From: Desertivirga arenae
Lineage (GTDB): Bacteria > Bacteroidota > Bacteroidia > Sphingobacteriales > Sphingobacteriaceae
NCBI RefSeq assembly: GCF_017355785.1
Contig: NZ_JAFEWE010000001.1
Coordinates: forward strand, 496,001 to 560,000
Direction of reading: 5' to 3'
DNA: 64,000 nucleotides
Shown here: positions 53,253 through 60,006 of the stretch, one piece after another
Numbering within the stretch: the stretch's first letter is position 1
Layout of the letters: each line of letters begins with the position of its first letter
Notes under the pieces: generated by a model
The model's database searches: none
What the model saw: only the letters and a program-made list of their open reading frames with translations
Told to the model about the DNA's origin: nothing
Program-made: the position numbers and the translations under genes

Positions 53253-54908
53253 TTATTTATTAGCTGCTAAACCGCTCTCCAAAAACTTAAGGTACTTATC
53301 AATATCAAACTCGGCACCGGACGGTTGCACCAGCAATTCTCCTTTATTGTTTAGTAAAACATAGTAAGGCTGAGAATTGGAGTTGAACCGGGATGCCTGA
53401 AAATCACTCCATTTGTTACCGATAGTTTTAATTTTTTTACCGTTGAAAGCAGACACGCTTTGTTCGTTCTGAGGAAGTTCCGTTTTATCATCAACATATA
53501 ATTGTATCAGAACGTACTTGTCGCGTATGGTCTCCAATACCTTCTTGTCTGACCAGACAGAAGCCTCCATTTTCCTGCAATTCACGCAAGCATGACCTGT
53601 AAAATCGATCATTACAGGCTTATTAACACTTTTTGCATAAGCCAGGCCCTCCTCGTAGTCAAAAAAAGCATCAAGTGCTAAAGGTGCATGGAATTTATCA
53701 GAATACTTATGAGTGGAAGTTGAATGAGATGCTGAATTAGCGCCCAGGCTATTAGTGAAAAGATCAAAATCCTGGGTATGCTGAGGCGGAAGGAAAGCAG
53801 ATATTGCTTTCAACGGAGCTCCCCATAAACCCGGGATCATATAAACAGTGAACGCCAGAGTTATTACTGCCAGGAAGAAGCGAGGAAGTGGAATAGAGGG
53901 AACGGGACTATCGTGTGAAAATTTGATCTTTCCAAGAAGATAAAGTCCGAGTAATCCGAAAATAACTATCCATAACGCCAGGAATACTTCCCGATCAAGA
54001 AGCTCCCAATGGTAAGCAAGATCTACGTTTGAAAGGAACTTCATTGCGAGTGCCAGTTCCAGGAATCCTAACACTACTTTTACACTATTAAGCCACCCTC
54101 CAGATCTGGGCAGCGATTTCAACCAGGAAGGGAACATTGCAAACAAGGCAAAGGGAATAGCAAGTGCCGCTGAAAAGCCAAGCATTCCTGCAGCGGGGCC
54201 TAATAATTCGCCCATAGTCGCAGCTCTAACCAGCAGAGTTCCAATAATTGGTCCGGTGCAGCTAAAAGAAACTAAAGCAAGGGTACCGGCCATAAAAAAT
54301 AAGCCCCCAAATCCCTTGGTATCAGCCTTTGAATCCACTGCATTAACCCATTTCGATGGAAGTGTTATTTCGAAAGCTCCAAGGAATGATATTGCAAAAA
54401 CAACAAGGAGAATAAAAAACAGGAAATTAAATATACCATTGGTAGACAGATTATTTAATGCGTCTGAACCGAAGATCACGGTTACCAGTAATCCAAGGAC
54501 TACATAGATTACGATAATTGAAAGGCCGTATATCAGGGCTTTTCCAATAGCAGCTGTTTTTGAAGAAGAACTCTTGGTAAAAAAACTTACTGTCAAGGGC
54601 AGCATTGGAAAGATACAGGGCATTAGAACCGCTGCTAGTCCACTTAGAAAACCTTCCAGCAAGATTTGCCAGATCGACTGACCAGACGCGGTTTCTATGG
54701 GAGCTTTTACCGTTGTTTCTTGCTTGCCGGCCCTAGGTTGAGAGCTTACTGTTTCCGATGAACTAACAGTAGCCGAATCACTAATAGTATCTGTTACATC
54801 TGAAAAAACGATATCATCGGTGGAAATAGTGTCAGGAGATTGAGCGCGCAGCCCAGAGGAAAATACCAGAGCGAAAAACACTGGCAGAAATAATCTGAAA
54901 ATTCTCAT
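53253..54908 (-). CDS. DsbD-type thiol:disulfide interchange protein (transmembrane and thioredoxin part)
   Basis: 551 aa. Signal peptide, a Ser/Thr-rich periplasmic linker (24-75), eight-helix DsbD beta-like membrane domain (about 85-390) with the paired Cys in VLMPCIFPMLPL and VSFSCTGPIIG, and a C-terminal thioredoxin domain with GHACVNCRKME. It moves electrons from cytoplasmic thioredoxin to periplasmic partners. The N-terminal alpha domain is encoded separately by the next upstream gene. Co-transcribed with it (21-bp gap). Confidence 0.92.
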   Translation of the reverse strand: MRIFRLFLPVFFALVFSSGLRAQSPDTISTDDIVFSDVTDTISDSATVSSSETVSSQPRAGKQETTVKAPIETASGQSIWQILLEGFLSGLAAVLMPCIFPMLPLTVSFFTKSSSSKTAAIGKALIYGLSIIVIYVVLGLLVTVIFGSDALNNLSTNGIFNFLFFILLVVFAISFLGAFEITLPSKWVNAVDSKADTKGFGGLFFMAGTLALVSFSCTGPIIGTLLVRAATMGELLGPAAGMLGFSAALAIPFALFAMFPSWLKSLPRSGGWLNSVKVVLGFLELALAMKFLSNVDLAYHWELLDREVFLALWIVIFGLLGLYLLGKIKFSHDSPVPSIPLPRFFLAVITLAFTVYMIPGLWGAPLKAISAFLPPQHTQDFDLFTNSLGANSASHSTSTHKYSDKFHAPLALDAFFDYEEGLAYAKSVNKPVMIDFTGHACVNCRKMEASVWSDKKVLETIRDKYVLIQLYVDDKTELPQNEQSVSAFNGKKIKTIGNKWSDFQASRFNSNSQPYYVLLNNKGELLVQPSGAEFDIDKYLKFLESGLAANK

Positions 54909-54929
54909 TTAAGATTTGCTGAAGAAGGA

Positions 54930-55373
54930 CTACTTTACTGCAATACTAAAATCTACTTCATCGGGTGGAAGACACTGATGATCATTGCATACCATAAATT
55001 CCAGCTTTCCTTTTACGACAGCCTGATTTGCAGCAAGCTTTACCTTTTGCTGAAAGACAACGCTCTTCTCGAAATAGCTAACATTCATGTTAAATACTTT
55101 TTCGAATTTAGTTACTGGCTTTGGTTCACTTGTTTTGCCAGTAACGGTATAGGCTTTCGAAGGACTAAATTCAAATTTAGTGGCAACGGGACCTCCATCA
55201 GGAATATTCTGAGAATACAAATGCCAGCCATTATCTATAGTCGCCTTGAACAACACAACAGCTTCTGTTTTACTAATTTTTTTTGCGGCATAAGACCATT
55301 TCACAGGATTAACTATTTGCGCTGAAGCAAAAGTTGTGAGGAATAACAAAACTGCAACTACCAAACTTCTCAT
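54930..55373 (-). CDS. DsbD alpha-domain-like secreted protein
   Basis: 147 aa. Signal peptide ending ASA-Q, then an immunoglobulin-like beta-sandwich resembling DsbD N-terminal domain (VKWSYAAKKISKTEAVVLFKATIDNGWHLYSQ) with a redox Cys pair in VCNDHQCLPP. Start at ATG 55373; the longer frame to 55415 lacks a better signal. It likely receives electrons from the neighbouring DsbD-type protein, a split version of E. coli DsbD. Confidence 0.88.
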   Translation of the reverse strand: MRSLVVAVLLFLTTFASAQIVNPVKWSYAAKKISKTEAVVLFKATIDNGWHLYSQNIPDGGPVATKFEFSPSKAYTVTGKTSEPKPVTKFEKVFNMNVSYFEKSVVFQQKVKLAANQAVVKGKLEFMVCNDHQCLPPDEVDFSIAVK

Positions 55374-55564
55374 TAGACGTACTTTATTTAACACTACAAA
55401 TGTAAATCTTACCATTTAGGATTTACTTAATGATTTGTTGTTATAGAGCCATTTTTCTTACGATAGTTTAATCAACCTATCTAGGTAATATAACAATAAC
55501 ATGGAGCTGAGCTACGGAAATAAACATAAAAAGGCAAGTTTGCAAACCATACGGGGATCTAACT

Positions 55565-55595
55565 ACAAAAAAAGCTGCTCGTCTTGAGCAGCTTT
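55565..55595 (-). terminator. Rho-independent terminator of the PAP2 gene
   Basis: Perfect 10-bp stem AAAGCTGCTC/GAGCAGCTTT with loop GTCTT. Read on the minus strand it is followed by TTTTTTTG, 24 bp after the PAP2 stop. Confidence 0.85.
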
Positions 55596-55618
55596 ATATA
55601 ATTATCAGAATTTACAGA

Positions 55619-56473
55619 CTAAAAAGTGTAAGAAAGATTTAACCCTCTATATTCCGGCGTGGTTACCGGAACAACGCTTAAATTATTAGAGGAGCCTTTT
55701 TTATGTAACTGAGGAACTAATATTCCAGCGCCGGCACCAACGGCATAACCTAAAAGATTGTCAGTTAAAAAGTGGTTGCCACTTTGTACGCGGTAGTATC
55801 CAACAACAGCCGGAACAACTGCAGCAGCAGCCCACACGTAAGGTTTTGCTCTGCTGTCTGGATTAAAATCGCTATAAACTTTAGCAGCAAAAAAGGTGGC
55901 CGAGGCTGTTGCGGCGGTATGCCCAGCAAAAAAGGATCTGCGCGCGCCTTTTTTCATACTTTTATCCAGGGGCGTTTCGGAGCCGTATACATATGGCCTG
56001 CTTCTATTGACAGAGCCGGCGGTAATCGAATAAACAGCGCCTGTTACCGCCATCGTTTCTACATACATTGCCATTACTTGCCCAGCTTTGCTTCCTATCT
56101 TTTTATTTAAAAGCATGGCAACAGGCATAGCGAAGGATGCATAGAAGGGATAGTAACTCAGTTTGTCAGCATTCTCAGAATAGTTGCCAGCCGCAAAACG
56201 ATCAATACCATTCACATCAGATTTATGAGCTCGCTTGTACATTACTTCTGTTTCAGTTAAGCCTTCTTTATTTTTAATTAAGCTTAATCCCAGAAAGTTA
56301 AGTCCCAATGTTCCCGCAATAACAGGTCCATCAACCTTCCAACTCGTTTTGTAGGGAGAATCAGCCTTACCAGAGCTCTGACCTGAGATACTATTTGAAA
56401 CAGATGTACTATCCTGACTAAAGACAGGAATGGTTAATATAAATGATAAGAATAAAACTATCGTCGATTTCAT
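55619..56473 (-). CDS. PAP2-family phosphatase, membrane-associated
   Basis: 284 aa. Signal peptide and several hydrophobic segments. Catalytic motifs: NRSRPYVY, RSFFAGHTAATASA and GYYRVQSGNHFLTDNLLG provide the R-P, S-x-x-H and R-x5-H-x3-D sets. It hydrolyses phosphatidate, undecaprenyl-pyrophosphate or a similar lipid phosphate at the periplasmic side. Its terminator lies just downstream. Confidence 0.9.
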   Translation of the reverse strand: MKSTIVLFLSFILTIPVFSQDSTSVSNSISGQSSGKADSPYKTSWKVDGPVIAGTLGLNFLGLSLIKNKEGLTETEVMYKRAHKSDVNGIDRFAAGNYSENADKLSYYPFYASFAMPVAMLLNKKIGSKAGQVMAMYVETMAVTGAVYSITAGSVNRSRPYVYGSETPLDKSMKKGARRSFFAGHTAATASATFFAAKVYSDFNPDSRAKPYVWAAAAVVPAVVGYYRVQSGNHFLTDNLLGYAVGAGAGILVPQLHKKGSSNNLSVVPVTTPEYRGLNLSYTF

Positions 56474-56737
56474 AGGTGTTAAAATTTATGTTAAATGCTT
56501 AACACCGTTTCTTTTTGAATGGTTTGAAAAGATAATAATGGTTCAGCTTTTGTTAATAATAATTTAACTATCTCAATTTTCTGAAGGTTGAAAAGTTTTA
56601 AAATAGACTTCAGTGCAAACCAGCAAGGCCTTTTTTTGTTAAAAAAGAAATATATTTAGTCAAATAATAAACATTTAACAATGCAACAATAATTTGATTG
56701 AAAAATTTACATACATTTACCTAGCAAAACATAAACT

Positions 56738-56953
56738 ATGAAAATTTATAACGTAAAGATAAACGACCAGCTTTTTACTATCGAGCAACCGAACTCTGAT
56801 TACAATATTTTTTATGTGAATAGAAAAAACGGCACTTGCTGCATCGCTAAAGACAAAGACAAGAATTGGATAATAGAAGCACAATATAATCCTTCGATAA
56901 ATATTCCAGTGGAACAAATCGGACGATATTTGGACGAAGCTATTTTAAACTAG
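56738..56953 (+). CDS. Small protein, paralogue of the 59303-59515 product
   Basis: 71 aa. MKIYNVKINDQLFTIEQ, an IAKDKDKNWIIEA segment and IPVEQIGRYLDEAI align end to end with the protein at 59303-59515 (shared N-Q-x-F, W-x-x-x, I-x-x-x-x-IG). Beta-rich, then a C-terminal helix. No signal peptide. Function unknown; two copies within 3 kb suggest a small multigene family. Confidence 0.65.
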   Translation: MKIYNVKINDQLFTIEQPNSDYNIFYVNRKNGTCCIAKDKDKNWIIEAQYNPSINIPVEQIGRYLDEAILN

Positions 56954-57080
56954 TCCTTCTATAATATCCTAAACTTTGGTTTTGCTTAAAAACCTACCTA
57001 CTGAAAAGCTCTTGTTGGTGCAAACACCAACAAGGGAATCAAGGGATTTATAATCCTGGATCAGCAATACATAAATACGC

Positions 57081-57458
57081 TTAACTGTAAAAATCTATTA
57101 GAGCGCCAAAGTAGGCACCGTCCCATCCATCTTTAATGTCCTGAAAATCTTCATCAGGAATATTAGAATGCCTTAACTCTACAGATGTGCCGTCTTTATC
57201 GGGATGGAGTTTTATGGTGACGATAGATTTCTCCTCCTGATCCCCGAAATACCATTCCTGAACAATCTTCTTGCCATACTCAAATTCCAGGTTTTTACCC
57301 GAAATACTTCCTTCCCATAGAGAAAATTCACTACCAGGTTCAGTAGACATTTCCGCTTCTTCTCCTGTCCATAAAAATATTGTCGCCGGCGTTGTTAATG
57401 CCAGGTATATTTCTTCCGGTGACGCCGGAACTGAGTAGTATTTTTTATAGTCCTTCAT
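57081..57458 (-). CDS. SRPBCC (START-like) protein
   Basis: 125 aa. AHSA1-type fold: KDYKKYYSVPASPEEIYLALTTP, FEYGKKIVQEWYFGD and a C-terminal helix GWDGAYFGALIDFY. Binds hydrophobic ligands or assists chaperones. It starts 2 bp after the stop of the YdeI-like gene and shares its transcript. Confidence 0.88.
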   Translation of the reverse strand: MKDYKKYYSVPASPEEIYLALTTPATIFLWTGEEAEMSTEPGSEFSLWEGSISGKNLEFEYGKKIVQEWYFGDQEEKSIVTIKLHPDKDGTSVELRHSNIPDEDFQDIKDGWDGAYFGALIDFYS

Positions 57459-57460
57459 AT

Positions 57461-57973
57461 TTATTCTTTTTTCTTTTTCTGACCGCGTATCATCTCCCCA
57501 TAAGTCATTCTGGCCGACAAAGCCTTCGCTGTTTCCACCAATCTTTTTTCCCTAGTGATCTGAGTTTTTGCTCCTTCTATCCATTTAACAAAATAATCAC
57601 GATGAGATTTTGCTAAACTTTCAAAATAATCTGCTGCTAGCCCGTCTTCTTCCAAATACTCCTGAAGCTCTGCAGGGAGCACTAGTTTATACTCATTATC
57701 CAGCTCAATAAACACATCTAGCATAGCACCTTCTGCCTTCCTTATACCTTTCCTTATATTAGCGTTTAAAGGCAGGATAAAACTACCCTCACCCATTGGG
57801 AGCAAAGCAACACCATTTATAGGATGATTATCCAGCATACCTTTTACCCTGAAGCTCTTCCTATTACCCGGCGAGAGCTTCATCGCTACATCTTGAGGGA
57901 TTTCAATATAAGTCCAGCCAGTCTTGTCCCCCTTCTTCTCAAACCTTAATATTTGTGAGATGAAACGTTGCAT
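57461..57973 (-). CDS. YdeI/OmpD-associated protein with DUF1905
   Basis: 170 aa. N-terminal DUF1905 beta-barrel (GWTYIEIPQDVAMKLSPGNRKSFRVKGMLDNHP) and a C-terminal YdeI helix set (GAKTQITREKRLVETAKALSARM). Related proteins are linked to antimicrobial-peptide tolerance, but the molecular role is unclear. First gene of a two-gene unit with the SRPBCC gene. Confidence 0.88.
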   Translation of the reverse strand: MQRFISQILRFEKKGDKTGWTYIEIPQDVAMKLSPGNRKSFRVKGMLDNHPINGVALLPMGEGSFILPLNANIRKGIRKAEGAMLDVFIELDNEYKLVLPAELQEYLEEDGLAADYFESLAKSHRDYFVKWIEGAKTQITREKRLVETAKALSARMTYGEMIRGQKKKKE

Positions 57974-58040
57974 AACGCTGTAAAGTTAGATTTATTTCCT
58001 CTCCACCTTAAATTTTTCGTACTTATCCTTCTGAAAAACG

Positions 58041-58048
58041 TAGATTTG
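58041..58048 (+). promoter_or_regulatory. -7 box TAGATTTG of the methyltransferase gene
   Basis: Perfect TAnnTTTG 5 bp before ATG 58054. A GTG at 58048 overlaps the box, so it cannot be the start if this promoter is used. Confidence 0.55.
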
Positions 58049-58053
58049 TGGCG

Positions 58054-58740
58054 ATGGATGTTTTAGGGGAGGCACTTTCCGATTTTTACAACCAACGTTC
58101 TGGCAAACTCTTGTGGATTAACACCTCTTATGGAGCCCCTGAGGAAATGCCAGTTGAGGTATTTTTCAGAGACCAGGAAGAGATGCCAGATCTTGAGCTG
58201 CATGCTTTGAAAAGATGTGAGGGTTTGGTATTAGATATAGGAGCGGGTGTTGGGAGTCACACTCTGCTACTGCAGGAACGGGGATTAGAAGTTTCGGCGA
58301 TAGAAATCTCGACGAAAGCTTGCGACATTATGAGAAGCCGGGGTGTGAAGAATGTAATTAATAAAGACATCTTCGACTATAAGGAGGATCAATATGACAC
58401 CTTATTGTTTTTAATGAATGGAATTGGGCTTTGCGGTACCGTAGAAAACTTGAAAGCACTACTTAAACATTGCAGAAGCCTGCTGAAGCCAGGGGGGCAG
58501 ATTATTTTCGATTCTTCTGATATTTCCTATTTGTATGAGGATAAAAATATACGGAGGCCGGAAAGTTACTTTGGTGAGGTTAGATTTCAATACCAATATA
58601 ATAATATAAGTGATGAGTGGTTTAACTGGCTCTACATAGATCCGGTGACCTTAAATAATATAGCTGGGGAATTATCGTATAAATTCGAATTATTAATGCA
58701 GGACGACCAGGATCAGTATCTTGGAAGGTTATATTTTTAA
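58054..58740 (+). CDS. Class I SAM-dependent methyltransferase
   Basis: 228 aa. SAM-binding motif VLDIGAGVGSHTLLL (about 63-77), then AIEIS, TLLFLMNGIGLCGT and the LLKPGGQIIFDSSD segment. The substrate is unknown. The start at 58054 is fixed by a -7 box 5 bp upstream, giving a nearly leaderless transcript. Confidence 0.88.
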   Translation: MDVLGEALSDFYNQRSGKLLWINTSYGAPEEMPVEVFFRDQEEMPDLELHALKRCEGLVLDIGAGVGSHTLLLQERGLEVSAIEISTKACDIMRSRGVKNVINKDIFDYKEDQYDTLLFLMNGIGLCGTVENLKALLKHCRSLLKPGGQIIFDSSDISYLYEDKNIRRPESYFGEVRFQYQYNNISDEWFNWLYIDPVTLNNIAGELSYKFELLMQDDQDQYLGRLYF

Positions 58741-58965
58741 TATAAGTAGCAATTTCACTAACCTGCTTTTCGATTTTTAATTTTTACGAAACCTCAGGAT
58801 ACCTTCGACGTAGAAGGACAACATTGGGACGTTTACAGAGAAATAGTAACAGATTTTATCAGATTGTTTTGAAGAACAACAGCCTGTGGTATGTCCTCTG
58901 TAAAGGTGGAACATTGTCTCCCCCGGAGCATGCTCCTCCCGATTTTTAACGATTGAAATGAAATA
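58741..58965. other. Structured leader before the PID-CTERM gene
   Basis: TTTACAGAG (58832-58840) and CTCTGTAAA (58896-58904) pair perfectly, and GACAA (58817-58821) and TTGTC (58914-58918) extend the stem. GGAGCATGCTCC (58925-58936) is a perfect palindrome. The fold lies directly upstream of the PID-CTERM gene ATG and could be a regulatory leader. Confidence 0.5.
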
Positions 58966-59190
58966 ATGAAAAAATTCTTTTTTAGCGCTCTAATCTGTTC
59001 TTTATTATCAATTCCTGCCTTTGCCTATTGCTCAGGCGAAGATGGGGAAGACACTAGCGGAGGAGGAGATGGTGGATGTTTAGACCCGGACAATGCCCCC
59101 CTTGATAGTGGAACTATAGTACTATTTGGCCTAACTGCTCTTTATGGAGTACAAAGACTTAGATCATCCTATAAAAAGGAAGTACAATAA
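58966..59190 (+). CDS. PID-CTERM-like short surface protein
   Basis: 74 aa. Signal peptide MKKFFFSALICSLLSIPAFA, a short acidic Gly/Asp-rich mature part with two Cys (C22 and C38), then a C-terminal anchor: APLDSG, a hydrophobic helix TIVLFGLTALYGV and a basic end QRLRSSYKK. This tripartite tail is the PID-CTERM sorting signal of Bacteroidota. The tiny mature part suggests a surface peptide or a membrane anchor remnant; function unknown. Confidence 0.75.
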   Translation: MKKFFFSALICSLLSIPAFAYCSGEDGEDTSGGGDGGCLDPDNAPLDSGTIVLFGLTALYGVQRLRSSYKKEVQ

Positions 59191-59302
59191 AAATGTAGCT
59201 GCTGTTGACTACAGCAGCTAAACTCATATTGCCGATAGTCCTTCCTCATTTTTCATAAATTCTCTTTTCAATCTTGCTTTAATACTAACACTATTAAAAG
59301 CA

Positions 59303-59515
59303 TTATTCCTTTACTCTATTGTCAATTACCTTTCCGATTTCACTTGCAGATATCTCCGTCTGATCTGAATCCTGTAACATCACCTCCCATTCCCCTGTCT
59401 CTCTCTTCCCCACCAAAAACTTCTTTCCACTATTACTTACCTCATACAAATTTTCGTGCAAGCCTTGCTTCACATAAAACTCCTGACCATTAACCATGAT
59501 TAAAAATCCTTCCAT
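59303..59515 (-). CDS. Small protein, paralogue of the 56738-56953 product
   Basis: 70 aa. MEGFLIMVNGQEFYVKQ and EWEVMLQDSDQTEISASEIGKVIDNRV align with the 71-aa protein at 56738-56953, which fixes the start at 59515. Predicted beta-rich fold with a C-terminal helix. No signal peptide. Function unknown. Confidence 0.65.
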   Translation of the reverse strand: MEGFLIMVNGQEFYVKQGLHENLYEVSNSGKKFLVGKRETGEWEVMLQDSDQTEISASEIGKVIDNRVKE

Positions 59516-59879
59516 AATTCAAATAGTATATCTTCTGATACCAATAATTCAAACACAATAATGTTTTACAATATACTTGAACAGCGAACAACAACATTTA
59601 GACTATAAGGAATAAAAAGGCAACAGGGGACATTACAATAACACAAAAAAACCAATAAATAGATCAAGATACATTTATATCACAAAACAAAAGACCATAA
59701 ACCACCATTAAATCACGAAGAAACATCCAAACTAGAATAAAAAATAAAAAATAGACCTAAAATTAATTGACAAACTATCAAAATTTAGGAAAAAACCAGC
59801 AGTATTTGTTTTTCTAACCACTAAAAAAGGTTATTAAATTAATATTTTTACAAAAATCTCCTTTCTATAAAAGTTTTTC

Positions 59880-59893
59880 ATGATTTAAATCAT
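59880..59893. promoter_or_regulatory. FNR-type site ATGATTTAAATCAT upstream of nirB
   Basis: A perfect 14-bp palindrome with core TGAT-N4-ATCA, i.e. TGA-N6-TCA. Its centre is at about -41 from the start predicted by the -7 box at 59914-59921, the position of class II FNR/CRP activator sites. No -33 TTG is seen, as expected for an activated promoter. Confidence 0.75.
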
Positions 59894-59913
59894 ACTTAAA
59901 GATGTTTTTTATT

Positions 59914-59921
59914 TAAATTTG
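59914..59921 (+). promoter_or_regulatory. -7 box TAAATTTG of nirBD
   Basis: Perfect TAnnTTTG. Predicted start about 59927, leader about 80 nt to the nirB ATG at 60007. Confidence 0.65.
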
Positions 59922-60006
59922 TCTTAAATCACATTAAATAAATCAAAAGTCGCTAGGATATTTAATAAGATTTAAAAAAAACGATGCTTTAACAAAATTT
60001 AGTCTT

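Larger units (their letters stand above)
59516..60006. other. AT-rich promoter region of nirBD
   Basis: 491 bp. Holds the Crp/Fnr-type site at 59880-59893 and the -7 box at 59914-59921; the segment from 59516 to 59870 shows no gene or hairpin. Confidence 0.6.

Noticed and set aside
53253-55373. Frame break between DsbD alpha-like and membrane parts
   Set aside because: Each part has its own signal peptide and start; it is a natural two-gene arrangement, not a frameshift.
57010-57033. Perfect 10-bp hairpin with CAAA loop preceded by ACTTTGGTTTTG
   Set aside because: Tempting as a third member of the hairpin RNA family, but the loop and T-tail differ; it is more likely a terminator of the small gene at 56738.
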